Part shown: positions 1 through 9,136 of the stretch, piece by piece
Numbering within the stretch: the stretch's first letter is position 1
Layout of the letters: each line of letters starts with the position of its first letter
Source of the DNA: SAR86 cluster bacterium
GTDB lineage: Bacteria > Pseudomonadota > Gammaproteobacteria > Magnimaribacterales > TMED112
Length of the DNA: 64,000 nt
Direction of reading: 5' to 3'
Assembly: GCA_003331605.1 (NCBI GenBank)
Contig: QOPD01000003.1
Location: forward strand, 31,128-95,127
Notes under the pieces: model-generated
Told to the model about the DNA's origin: nothing
What the model saw: the letters and a program-made list of their open reading frames with translations, nothing else
The model's database searches: none
Translations under genes and position numbers: made by a program

Positions 1-20
1 AAGGTGCAAAAGATCAAAAG

Positions 21-1544
21 ATGGATCTGTTAAATAAAAAATTCTTTTTACCCGTTCTGTTTTTTCTTTACATAACCATTCTCTTTTTAACTTTAACTGA
101 CTATGACGAGGGTGCATTTGCTGCAACCTCGCTTCAGATGCTTAGAGAAAGCCAATTTTTTATTCCCTATCTTGGAGATGGTTTAAGGCTTGAAAAGCCA
201 ATTCTCACTTACTGGATACAGGTAAGTTCGATTTCACTTTTTGGAGCATCTGAATTTGCTTTGAGGTTGCCATCGTTGATTGCAGCTTTTTTATGGGCTT
301 ATATCTTTGGAAAATTTATTAAGAACAAAATTCCTGGTAAAAGCCAAAGCAACTACATCTTCATATTGCTTACTCTTCCTGGGATTCTAGCAATGTCTGT
401 GGTGGCAACGGCTGATGCATTTTTAAACCTTTTTATATGTTTAGTGATGATAAATATCTATAACTACTCTGATGCTAAAAAAGAAAAATTCTTATTGAGG
501 GCTGCATTTTATTTAGGTCTGGGCTTTCTAACAAAAGGTTTCGCAATTCTAGCAATTATTGGGCCAGCATCCTTGCTATATTTTCTAATAAGTAAAAAAT
601 TAGATAGATTTTTTTCTGCTATCTTTAATGTGAAGGCTTGGATTATCTTTGGGTTAATCGTCGTACCTTGGTTTCTTGTACTATTTTTGAGAGAAGGTGC
701 TAGCAGTGTAGAGTATCTTTTATTGGGCCAATCGTTTGGCAGGTTTTCAGACACCATGGAGAGCCATTCAGGAAGTGTTTTTTACTACCTACTGCTCTTA
801 CCATTTTTAGTTTTTCCATATTTTCTAAATTTCTTAAATGGGCTAAGAAGAAGCTTTGCTGAAAAAAAACCCATCGATCTATTTTGCCTAATATGGTTCT
901 TATGGGTACTAGTATTTTTTTCGTTTTCCTCAACAAAACTTCCACACTACCTTGTTTATGGTTTAACACCTGTTGTGTATTTTATTGAAAAAAACACAGC
1001 TTTATTAAGCAACCGAACCTATAGCTTAAATAACTTTCTAGCCCATACCTTGATGTTGTTATTTTATTTAAGCCTACCTTTTTTATTTGAATATGTTTAT
1101 AACCTTGATCCCTCGATGGAAGCATCACCTTTGTTTATCAAAGAATTCTCAGGCAACTATCTTTTTATTGGTTCATGTATTCTTGGGGTGCTATTAATTT
1201 TCATTCTTCTTAGAGCTAAATATAAATATGTTAAGGGGCTACAATTTATGGCCTTATTTCAAGCATTCCTCCTAACCATTTTTGTCATTCCTTCAGCTGT
1301 AACAGTAATGCAAGCAGATCTTAAATCTTTAGGTATATATGCAAAAACAAATAACATCAGCTTTGCCGTAAATAAAATAAATAAACCAACCCTATCTTTT
1401 TATTCAAGCACAAATTATCTAAGAGATATTGAGGATAGTGAATATTTTATAACCCGAATCGACAAAGTTGATATTCAGAGATATGAGGTTATCCAGAAAA
1501 GAGGAAACTATATTTTGTTAAGGCAGAAGTATGATGAAAACTAG
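21..1544 (+). CDS. ArnT/PMT-family membrane glycosyltransferase (GT83-like)
   Basis: Long ORF with N-terminal DYDEGAFAATSLQMLRESQFFIPYLGDGLRLEKPILTYWIQ (ArnT/PMT-like DE motif) and many TM segments. Confidence 0.85.
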   Translation: MDLLNKKFFLPVLFFLYITILFLTLTDYDEGAFAATSLQMLRESQFFIPYLGDGLRLEKPILTYWIQVSSISLFGASEFALRLPSLIAAFLWAYIFGKFIKNKIPGKSQSNYIFILLTLPGILAMSVVATADAFLNLFICLVMINIYNYSDAKKEKFLLRAAFYLGLGFLTKGFAILAIIGPASLLYFLISKKLDRFFSAIFNVKAWIIFGLIVVPWFLVLFLREGASSVEYLLLGQSFGRFSDTMESHSGSVFYYLLLLPFLVFPYFLNFLNGLRRSFAEKKPIDLFCLIWFLWVLVFFSFSSTKLPHYLVYGLTPVVYFIEKNTALLSNRTYSLNNFLAHTLMLLFYLSLPFLFEYVYNLDPSMEASPLFIKEFSGNYLFIGSCILGVLLIFILLRAKYKYVKGLQFMALFQAFLLTIFVIPSAVTVMQADLKSLGIYAKTNNISFAVNKINKPTLSFYSSTNYLRDIEDSEYFITRIDKVDIQRYEVIQKRGNYILLRQKYDEN

Positions 1545-2226
1545 AACAAGATATTTTTTGCTGGCCTTAACAATTATACTTATTTCGTTAAAACTATTTC
1601 CTGCTCTTGATTTATATGCTCTGAAATCTTTGAATAAATTGTTTTTTGATGAACGAACCTTTGCAGTAATAACTGATATGGGAAATGCATTTTTTATTAC
1701 GGCATTTATAATTCCTGCACTTATTTGTTATTCAAATTTTAATAGCAAAATTAATTCTGTTTCAGCAAGTATTTTGGTAATCCCCAGCTTGGCATTTGGC
1801 CTATTCATTCAGCTAGTAAAAAGCTTAGTTAACGCCCCAAGACCTGCAGGAGTTAGCGATATTAATATAAATTTTCTTGAGCCTGTTTTTCAATCAAATT
1901 CATTTCCGAGTGGACACACAGCATCAATTTTTATCGTTTGTTTAATTTGGTTAAAAGTTGCACTTACAAATACTAGAGGATATCAGATGCATTATTTTGT
2001 TATTGTGCTTTGTGCTTTAGTTATTTCATTGACCAGGGTCATTGTCGGCGCACATTGGCTATCAGATGTACTGGCAAGCATTTTATTTGCTTGGTTATTT
2101 ACGGAATTATTTTTAAAGCATTTTCTGAAAATCAGCAGATCAAAGATCGCAGTCTATAGCTCATGGGGAATTATATTGTGTGCTTGGTATGGAGTATTTT
2201 TTATGGAGGTATTTGATTATATCTGA
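1531..2226 (+). CDS. PAP2-family membrane phosphatase
   Basis: KSLVNAPRP, PSGHTAS and TRVIVGAHWLSD motifs (KX6RP-PSGH-SRX5HX3D); overlaps upstream ORF. Confidence 0.85.
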   Translation: MMKTRTRYFLLALTIILISLKLFPALDLYALKSLNKLFFDERTFAVITDMGNAFFITAFIIPALICYSNFNSKINSVSASILVIPSLAFGLFIQLVKSLVNAPRPAGVSDININFLEPVFQSNSFPSGHTASIFIVCLIWLKVALTNTRGYQMHYFVIVLCALVISLTRVIVGAHWLSDVLASILFAWLFTELFLKHFLKISRSKIAVYSSWGIILCAWYGVFFMEVFDYI

Positions 2227-2747
2227 TGAGCTTTGACCTAGTTTTCTCAATCTGGCTTGCCGAAATCAGGGTATTAGAAACATTTTTTTCTTTTATTTCT
2301 GGACGAGTTTTTTCATTTTCTTTGTTTGGCATTTTTGCGCTTTTTATGCTGTATCAGAAGAGATACAAAGACCTTGTTTTTGTTTTTTTAGCACTTATTT
2401 TTGGCGACTTGATAGGGGCACAGCTTAAAGATTTAATTCAGGAGCCAAGACCCTGTTTTGGAAATTTTGAAGTATTTTCTAATCTTAATATTGTTGAGCA
2501 ACCCTGTGGTTCAAGATTAACTGGAATGCCCTCCAATCATGCACTTAATTTCTTCCTTTTTGCCACAGTGCTTTATCTATTGACGCGACAAAAAGTACTA
2601 AGCGTAGCGTTATTCTTGATTGCATCTGCAGTGGCGCTATCAAGAGTTTTTTTAATCAAACATTTATTAAGTCAAGTGATCATTGGGGCTGCTTTAGGTA
2701 TAATGCTCGGCATAACTTTCTATAATATTTATAAAAGAATAAGATGA
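2226..2747 (+). CDS. PAP2-like membrane phosphatase, divergent third motif
   Basis: KDLIQEPRPC, MPSNHALNF, SRVFLIKHLLSQ; stop/start overlap with neighbours. Confidence 0.75.
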   Translation: MSFDLVFSIWLAEIRVLETFFSFISGRVFSFSLFGIFALFMLYQKRYKDLVFVFLALIFGDLIGAQLKDLIQEPRPCFGNFEVFSNLNIVEQPCGSRLTGMPSNHALNFFLFATVLYLLTRQKVLSVALFLIASAVALSRVFLIKHLLSQVIIGAALGIMLGITFYNIYKRIR

Positions 2748-3712
2748 CAAAAAATTTAGACATCTCAATTATTTCACCAATTTATAATGAAGTAGAAAAT
2801 ATCGATCCCTTTATTAAGTCGGTTGAAGAAACAATGTCCGCCCAGAATTGGTCTTGGGAGCTAATACTTATTGATGATGGGAGCAATGATGGCTCTCTTG
2901 AAAAACTTAAATCCATCAGCAAAGAAAAAACAAACATAAGGGTATTGGCTCTTTCCAAAAACTTTGGTCAAACGCCTGCCATTCAAGCTGGCTTTGATAA
3001 TGCTAATGGTAAGCACTATGTAACACTTGATAGTGATTTGCAAAATGATCCCAAGGATATTCCCTTGATCATTAATAAACTTATTCATGAAGATTTAGAT
3101 CTAGTTGTGGGATGGAGGAAAAAAAGAAAAGATAATTTCTTTATGCGGAATCTGCCATCAATGATTGCAAACAACTTAATAGGAATGATCACCAAAGTTA
3201 AATTAAATGATTATGGATGTAGCTTAAAAGCGTATAACTCGGAAATACTCAAAGAAGTTAAGCTTTATGGAGAAATGCACAGATTTATTCCAGCTTGGAT
3301 GGCCACAAAAATACCACCTCATAAAATAGATGAAGTTGAAGTAAGTCATCATCCCAGAATTGCAGGAGAGTCAAAATATGGCATCTCCAGAACTTTCCGA
3401 GTGTTCTTAGACCTTATCTCAGTGTACTTTTTTATGAGGTTTTTCAGCAGACCAGGCCATTTCTTTGGTTTAATTGGTTTAGTCATGAGTTTTTTTGGAC
3501 TACTTATTTTAGGCTATTTGGTCTCACTAAAATTATTTTATGGGTTGGATATTGGCGATAGACCACTTTTAATAGCCGGTACAATTTTATTGGTTGTTGG
3601 CGTGCAATTTATTAGTCTTGGTGTCATAGGAGAGATCTTAAGTCGAACCTACTTTGCATCTAGCAAAGAAAAGTCATATTTCATTAGATGGGATTCAAAT
3701 AATAATAAATGA
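2744..3712 (+). CDS. GT2 polyprenyl-phosphate glycosyltransferase (ArnC/GtrB/DPM1-like)
   Basis: SIISPIYNEVENI, DDGSNDGS, TLDSDLQNDP; two C-terminal TM segments. Confidence 0.9.
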   Translation: MTKNLDISIISPIYNEVENIDPFIKSVEETMSAQNWSWELILIDDGSNDGSLEKLKSISKEKTNIRVLALSKNFGQTPAIQAGFDNANGKHYVTLDSDLQNDPKDIPLIINKLIHEDLDLVVGWRKKRKDNFFMRNLPSMIANNLIGMITKVKLNDYGCSLKAYNSEILKEVKLYGEMHRFIPAWMATKIPPHKIDEVEVSHHPRIAGESKYGISRTFRVFLDLISVYFFMRFFSRPGHFFGLIGLVMSFFGLLILGYLVSLKLFYGLDIGDRPLLIAGTILLVVGVQFISLGVIGEILSRTYFASSKEKSYFIRWDSNNNK

Positions 3713-4707
3713 AAATTGCAGTCATAGGGTCTGGCAAGTTTGGCAGAGTTCTCGCTCAAATTTTGGGCGAAAATGGTCATGAAGTGATCATTTACTCAAG
3801 AAGGCAGACTGAAGTAAATTCGATTAATAAAGATAAGAAGAGTAGCTCAGGCTTTAAGTTTAATAATGCAAGCAACATTTGGGCAACCAATGAAGTAGCA
3901 GATTTAAGTTCCGCAGTTTATATTTTAATTTCCGTATCTAGTAAAGATTTCAGGGAAGTGATGGGTTCTGTAGTGCCTGGAATGTCTTCTCAAGTATTTG
4001 TAAGTTGTGTCAAGGGTTTTGAAGAGAGTACAGGCAAACTGATGACCGAAATTCTTAATTCTGATTTTGGTATTTCTGAAGATAGATTAGTGGTCTTAAG
4101 TGGTCCAAATCTATCAAAAGAGTTAAGTAATTTTGAGTTAACCGGTACGGTTTTGGCAGGGAAAAATAATGATATTTTACAGGAGCTTGCTGAGGTCCTG
4201 AAAAATAACTATTTCATACCTTATTTAAATAACGACATGAATGGAGTTGAAATGGGTGGTGCATTAAAAAATATCTATGCGATAGTATCTGGCTATTTTC
4301 ATCAAAAAGGCGTTGGTGAGAATACAATAGGACTGCTCTTAACAAAATGTCTTGAAGAAATGAGATTATTTAGCCAAGCAAAAGGAGCAAACTCTTCAAC
4401 ATTCTTGGGCCTGTCAGGAGTCGGAGATTTCTTTTCAACTGCTTTATCAAAAGACTCGAGAAATTATAGGTTTGGCGCTTCGCTAGCTAAAGATCTCTCT
4501 GTTGAAGAAGCATTAAAAGAAGTTAACGATACAGTTGAAGGTTATCAAACCTCTTTAATTGTTTTTGAAGAAGCTCAAAAGGTAAATCTTAATTTAGAAA
4601 TTCTTAATTTCCTCATTTCAGTTTATGAATCTGCAAAAAGTCTTGAGGAGGCTAAAGAAATATTTAGAGGTAAGTTAATCGAAGAAGACATCAAGCTTAA
4701 AGGCTAG
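3709..4707 (+). CDS. gpsA: NAD(P)H-dependent glycerol-3-phosphate dehydrogenase
   Basis: N-terminal IAVIGSGKFGRVLAQILGENGHEV, LSGPNLSKEL, GGALKNIYAIVSG. Confidence 0.93.
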   Translation: MKIAVIGSGKFGRVLAQILGENGHEVIIYSRRQTEVNSINKDKKSSSGFKFNNASNIWATNEVADLSSAVYILISVSSKDFREVMGSVVPGMSSQVFVSCVKGFEESTGKLMTEILNSDFGISEDRLVVLSGPNLSKELSNFELTGTVLAGKNNDILQELAEVLKNNYFIPYLNNDMNGVEMGGALKNIYAIVSGYFHQKGVGENTIGLLLTKCLEEMRLFSQAKGANSSTFLGLSGVGDFFSTALSKDSRNYRFGASLAKDLSVEEALKEVNDTVEGYQTSLIVFEEAQKVNLNLEILNFLISVYESAKSLEEAKEIFRGKLIEEDIKLKG

Positions 4708-6434
4708 ACAGAATAGTCTTCATCCCCCAAGTCAGAAGAAAGCTCGTAGTCAAAACCAGTAGAAGTTTTGATATTCGTTCTAGAGATATCCAAATCCGTT
4801 AAATCCAGGACATCTTTATCAAACTCATAGATAGGTTCGACTTCATTATTGATAGCTGCTAATTTATTTTGAGCTCTGGATTCTAAAGTTTTTTCTTGTA
4901 GTCCTTGCCATTTGCTGAGTTCAGAACTGCTATATCTTTTGTTAATAAGCTCTAATGTGAGGTCTTGTGAAATAAGAGCAGACGTAGCATTGTTGCCGCC
5001 AAACCCTTTTGAATTCAGGAACACAATATCTTTTTTATCTTGAAATTCTCTATCCTCCATGAAATAGTCTAGATTTTCTGTGAATACATCATCGGCAAGT
5101 TTTGGAATTGTGCATATCCCCGAAAGTTTTTGGCTATCTAATGCACCTAAAGCCGACCATACCTGGTCCATGCCTGCTGTTCCCATAGTATGTCCTAACT
5201 TGGATTTTACTGAGGTAACAGGCATATCTCTTACCTGAAATTCTTTGGCAAAAGTCGACATTATATGTGATTCAGTAATTCTATTTAGTGGGGTGCCTGT
5301 ACCATGTGAAATAAAACAAGATTGATTTTGAAGCACTTTTTCGCCAAAAACTTTCTCAACATCTTTAAAAGTTTTGCCAACTGAAAAGTAATTGCCTGCA
5401 CCAGGTCCTGAAATTGATTTTTTATTACCGTCAGCATTGATATTTACATTTAAGAAAGCTCCTCTAATGTTGGCACCTGTTTCTAGTGCTAATCTATCGC
5501 TCATTAATATTGCAAAGCCTGCTGATTCTCCACAAACCATTCCCATATTATCTCCAAATGGCCGACAGAAGTTTTTATAGTTAAGATCTTCACCTTCACC
5601 TAACAGCGCTTGTAGGTTTTTCATCCTTTCATCAGTTGCCATAGCTCCCATTGCACTAAACCCTATGTATGCCGGTGGCCCTAAGATTGCCTCTGCAGCG
5701 CCAACAATAACTAGCTCACTTTTTCCGCTTTTTATAAGCTCTACTCCAGCATTGAGATTATACAAAGAGGTAGCGCATGCCCCTATAAAGTGACCAGTTA
5801 TTCCAAGACTACCTGTAACGTAAGCATTTATAAAATCTGCTGTCATTTCAGGTAGAGTAAAAGAGATATGCTTAGAGGTTGCTCTTTGTCCTAAAGGGTG
5901 AGATGCAAAGAGACCATCCCCTGAGTGCCTGTCCATATTCATAACAGCACAGCCAGCAAAGCAACCAACCTTATCTCTGCCATAGTTATCAATGTTTTTC
6001 TTTAGGTCTAGACCTGTATCAGAAATTGCATCAGCGATTCCTAGAATAGACATTCCTAATGCCTTGGGATGTTGTCTGGAAGCATAGTGCTTAACAGGGT
6101 CGAGTTGAAAAGGTAGCTGGGCACATGCATTTGCTGGCATCTCATAGTCATATGTCCAAAAGGTTTCCCTAAAAAACTTGTAATCAAGTTGTCTCATTAG
6201 GGTATTGTTTAAAACCTCTTCCTCCTTGCTCTTAACAAACTGATCAATTTGAGAGCTATCTAATGTTTCATCAATGAGACCACACAGATACAGTACAGAT
6301 TTAAGGTAATTTGTTTTCTCTTCATCTGACTGAAAGTCATAAGTCATCCTTGAATAACTTAGGTTATGTGATGCTCTGCCAGCAGGGGTAATGCCCCCAA
6401 AGCCAACCAGACATGGAATGGGTTTATTGCTCAC
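4704..6434 (-). CDS. fabY: Beta-ketoacyl-ACP synthase, long form (FabY-like KAS I)
   Basis: Catalytic GACATSLYNLNAG (Cys), SHGTGTPLNRITE (His), KSKLGHTMGTAG (His); N- and C-terminal extensions relative to FabF/FabB. Confidence 0.65.
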   Translation of the reverse strand: MSNKPIPCLVGFGGITPAGRASHNLSYSRMTYDFQSDEEKTNYLKSVLYLCGLIDETLDSSQIDQFVKSKEEEVLNNTLMRQLDYKFFRETFWTYDYEMPANACAQLPFQLDPVKHYASRQHPKALGMSILGIADAISDTGLDLKKNIDNYGRDKVGCFAGCAVMNMDRHSGDGLFASHPLGQRATSKHISFTLPEMTADFINAYVTGSLGITGHFIGACATSLYNLNAGVELIKSGKSELVIVGAAEAILGPPAYIGFSAMGAMATDERMKNLQALLGEGEDLNYKNFCRPFGDNMGMVCGESAGFAILMSDRLALETGANIRGAFLNVNINADGNKKSISGPGAGNYFSVGKTFKDVEKVFGEKVLQNQSCFISHGTGTPLNRITESHIMSTFAKEFQVRDMPVTSVKSKLGHTMGTAGMDQVWSALGALDSQKLSGICTIPKLADDVFTENLDYFMEDREFQDKKDIVFLNSKGFGGNNATSALISQDLTLELINKRYSSSELSKWQGLQEKTLESRAQNKLAAINNEVEPIYEFDKDVLDLTDLDISRTNIKTSTGFDYELSSDLGDEDYSV

Positions 6435-7278
6435 TACAGTTTTTCTCCATTGCGTTTACTGTGTTTAGTATCAAAGTATTTATTGTCATTGGGCCAACCC
6501 CTCCAGGGACTGGTGTATAAGCTGAAACTATATCTTCTATCCCTTTCATGTCAACATCTCCACATTTCTCAGAAGGGTGATACCCTGCATCTACCAACAC
6601 AGAACCTTTCTTGAGCATTTTACAATTGATAAATTTAGGAATACCTACTGCAGCGACCACAATTTCGGCATCGCAAATTAACTTTTCTAAATTTTTTGTT
6701 TTTGAATGTGCAGTAATAACAGTAGCATCGGCGTTGAGCAATAAGGCAGACATTGGTTTTCCTAAAATCTGACTTCTACCAATTACAAGAGCAAGCTTCC
6801 CACTACAATCGATTTGGAAATTTTCTAATAAGCGCATTATTCCATAAGGTGTACAGGATTTAAAAGCTTCAAGACCCATTGCCATATTTCCATAGCCATT
6901 GGTGGAAACTCCATCTACATCTTTATGCAAGGCTATCGCATTAAAGCATTTTTGTTCATCGATATGTTTGGGGGCAGGATGTTGCAAAAGTATGCCATCG
7001 ACCGAACTGTCTTGATTTATGGCTTCAATAAGCTCTAACAGTTCTTCCGTTGTTGCCTGTTCTGGAACATGATGTGTCATTGTTTTAACCCCTAGAGATT
7101 TGCATGCTTTCTCTTTCATGGACACATAGGTTTTTGATGCCGGATCTTCTCCAACAATTATTGCTGCAAGGGCAGGGGGTCTCTTGAATTTATCAGTCAG
7201 AATATTTGCTCGTTTAGCAATTTCAAGATTGCTTTTTTCAGCAAGAGATTTTCCATCAAGAATAATAGGGTTTACCAT
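6424..7278 (-). CDS. folD: Methylenetetrahydrofolate dehydrogenase/cyclohydrolase
   Basis: VGEDPASKTYVSMKEKACKSLG, VDGILLQHPAP, KDVDGVS, VIGRSQILGKPM, PVPGGVGPMT. Confidence 0.96.
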   Translation of the reverse strand: MVNPIILDGKSLAEKSNLEIAKRANILTDKFKRPPALAAIIVGEDPASKTYVSMKEKACKSLGVKTMTHHVPEQATTEELLELIEAINQDSSVDGILLQHPAPKHIDEQKCFNAIALHKDVDGVSTNGYGNMAMGLEAFKSCTPYGIMRLLENFQIDCSGKLALVIGRSQILGKPMSALLLNADATVITAHSKTKNLEKLICDAEIVVAAVGIPKFINCKMLKKGSVLVDAGYHPSEKCGDVDMKGIEDIVSAYTPVPGGVGPMTINTLILNTVNAMEKNCSEQ

Positions 7279-7290
7279 TAAAATTTTTGC

Positions 7291-7319
7291 TTGAAGTTAA
7301 AGCACATAGTTTATATGAT
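7291..7319 (+). promoter_or_regulatory. Candidate sigma70 promoter for tRNA-Pro/Arg
   Basis: TTGAAG (7291-7296), 17-bp spacer, TATGAT (7314-7319); predicted start only ~2 nt before tRNA-Pro. Confidence 0.5.
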
Positions 7320-7327
7320 TTCCCTTT

Positions 7328-7404
7328 CGGGGCATAGCGCAGTCTGGTAGCGCACCTGGTTTGGGACCAGGTGGTCGCAGGTTCAAATCCTGCTGCCCCG
7401 ACCA
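7328..7404 (+). tRNA. tRNA-Pro(TGG), CCA encoded
   Basis: cggggca...tgccccg acceptor stem, anticodon loop tttggga, ggttcaaatcc T arm, terminal acca. Confidence 0.95.
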
Positions 7405-7481
7405 GCGCCAGTAGCTCAGCTGGATAGAGCAGTAGCCTTCTAAGCTATTGGTCGGGGGTTCGAATCCTCCCTGGCGCGCCA
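7405..7481 (+). tRNA. tRNA-Arg(TCT), CCA encoded
   Basis: gcgccag...ctggcgc acceptor, anticodon TCT in cttctaa loop, ggttcgaatcc T arm, terminal gcca. Confidence 0.95.
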
Positions 7482-7487
7482 ATTTCT

Positions 7488-8888
7488 TTAGATTCCTATG
7501 CTCTTATACGAGTTAACCAACTTTTGAATGGAATAGATGTAAGCGGTTGTTCTTAGTGAGGGGTAATTATTTGTATTCCATATTTCACTCATATTTTCAT
7601 AAGCTTCAGTCATCATGTCTTCAAGCCCAGATCGGACTAGGTCTATTTCAGAACTACCAGCATTAAATATCGATTTTTCTCGCTGAGAGACCCTCGATCC
7701 AGTGGTATTTTCAATAATATTAATCAAAGAAGCATTCTCATATTGTTTTCTCCTTTTTTCCATTCTGCCAAATCTCATATGTGATAGGTTTCTTACCCAT
7801 TCAAAGTAACTGACTGCAACACCACCAGCATTCGCGTAAAGATCTGGGATGATTAAAACCCCTTTTTTATTTAAGTAGTAATCTGCTCTTGATGTTAAAG
7901 GGCCATTGGCACCTTCGCAGATAATTTTTGCATTAAGCAAGTTATGGTTTTCTTCAGTAACAGTTCCTTCTTGTGCTGCAGGTATAAAAATATCACATTC
8001 GGCAGCAAAAACCTCTTCTTTAGATTTTAGTTGTTTAGGGTTGGGGAAATCTTCTTTTTGTCTTGATTCAGCCATCCATGATTTGATCAAATCTAGATCG
8101 AGGCCTTTAGGATCATAAAAAGCTATGTCCTTTTCAATAATTCCAATAATACTACACCCATACTCTTTTAGACATCCTGCTGCGTGGAAACCCACCTTAC
8201 CGAGACCCTCAACAATTATTTTCTGTGAGCTGAGTTTTCCCTTAATAGCAGATTTCTTAACATCCTTACTATTAAAGAAAGCATTTAGAGCATAAAAAAT
8301 TCCTCTACCAGTTGCTTCGGTTCTACCATTGACACCTCCCATTCCAATAGGTTTACCAGTAACGCAAGCAAATGCGTTTATTTCATGAGGGTTTAGCCTT
8401 CTATATTCATCAGCTATCCATGCCATCTCTCGTTCACTTGTACCCATATCAGGAGCGGGAACATTTAAGCTAGGTGAGATTAATCCTCTTTTTGATAACT
8501 CTTCAGTAAAACGTCTTGTGATTTTTTCTAAATCTTCCTCATCGTATTTTTTTGGATTTATTTTTAAGCCTCCCTTTGAGCCTCCAAAAGGAACATCAAC
8601 TACAGCATTTTTATATGTCATTAAGGCTGCCATAGCTTCAATTTCCGATGCAGTTACGTTTGGAGCATATCTTATACCACCCTTTACAGGTTCTAAGTGT
8701 TCTGAATGAACAGCCCTGTAGCCAGTAAATACCTCGATTCCTTTTTTTAGTTTTACCCCAAACCTTACTGTATATGTATTGTTGCAAGATCGTATTTGCT
8801 CTGCTAAACCTGGCTCAATGCCAAGTAGATCTACGGCATTATCGAACATCTTAGTAATGCTCTTTAAAAATAGATTATTTACCCCCAT
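7488..8888 (-). CDS. Glutamate dehydrogenase (Glu/Leu/Phe/Val DH family)
   Basis: VKGGIRYAPNVTASEIEAMAALMTYKNAVVDVPFGGSKGG, PAPDMGTSEREMAWI, GLGKVGFHAA, CEGANGP. Confidence 0.92.
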   Translation of the reverse strand: MGVNNLFLKSITKMFDNAVDLLGIEPGLAEQIRSCNNTYTVRFGVKLKKGIEVFTGYRAVHSEHLEPVKGGIRYAPNVTASEIEAMAALMTYKNAVVDVPFGGSKGGLKINPKKYDEEDLEKITRRFTEELSKRGLISPSLNVPAPDMGTSEREMAWIADEYRRLNPHEINAFACVTGKPIGMGGVNGRTEATGRGIFYALNAFFNSKDVKKSAIKGKLSSQKIIVEGLGKVGFHAAGCLKEYGCSIIGIIEKDIAFYDPKGLDLDLIKSWMAESRQKEDFPNPKQLKSKEEVFAAECDIFIPAAQEGTVTEENHNLLNAKIICEGANGPLTSRADYYLNKKGVLIIPDLYANAGGVAVSYFEWVRNLSHMRFGRMEKRRKQYENASLINIIENTTGSRVSQREKSIFNAGSSEIDLVRSGLEDMMTEAYENMSEIWNTNNYPSLRTTAYIYSIQKLVNSYKSIGI

Positions 8889-8948
8889 GTTATTACCCCT
8901 TGTTGGTGATAATGATATAATTTTTTTTTCTAAAACACACGAAAAAAT

Positions 8949-9026
8949 GGTGGGCGTAGCTCAGTTGGTTAGAGCGCCGGTTTGTGGCACCGGAGGTCGA
9001 GGGTTCAACCCCCTTCGTCCACCCCA
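8949..9026 (+). tRNA. tRNA-His(GTG), CCA encoded
   Basis: ggtgggcg...cgtccacc acceptor with G-1, anticodon GTG in tttgtggc, ggttcaacc T arm, terminal ccca. Confidence 0.95.
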
Positions 9027-9136
9027 ATTTACATCATGTTTTCAGAAAAGAAACCCAAGTTTCATCAAATAATTAAGAAGTTTTGAGATTTTAGCTGATA
9101 TATTGATTTATATATAATCTGCACTATATTAGAAGT

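Noticed and set aside
700-969. 89-aa minus ORF inside the ArnT-like gene
   Set aside because: Antisense shadow of a well-supported CDS, no start signal or family resemblance
7297-7482. 61-aa minus ORF (MARQGGFEPPTNSLEGYCSIQLSYWRWSGQQDLNLRPPGPKPGALPDCAMPRKG...)
   Set aside because: Pure antisense translation of tRNA-Pro and tRNA-Arg; the RPPGPKPGALPDCA string is a familiar spurious-annotation artefact
8779-9072. 97-aa plus ORF containing VAQLVRAPVCGTGGRGFNPLRPP
   Set aside because: Reads through tRNA-His and the antisense of gdh; classic spurious tRNA-derived peptide
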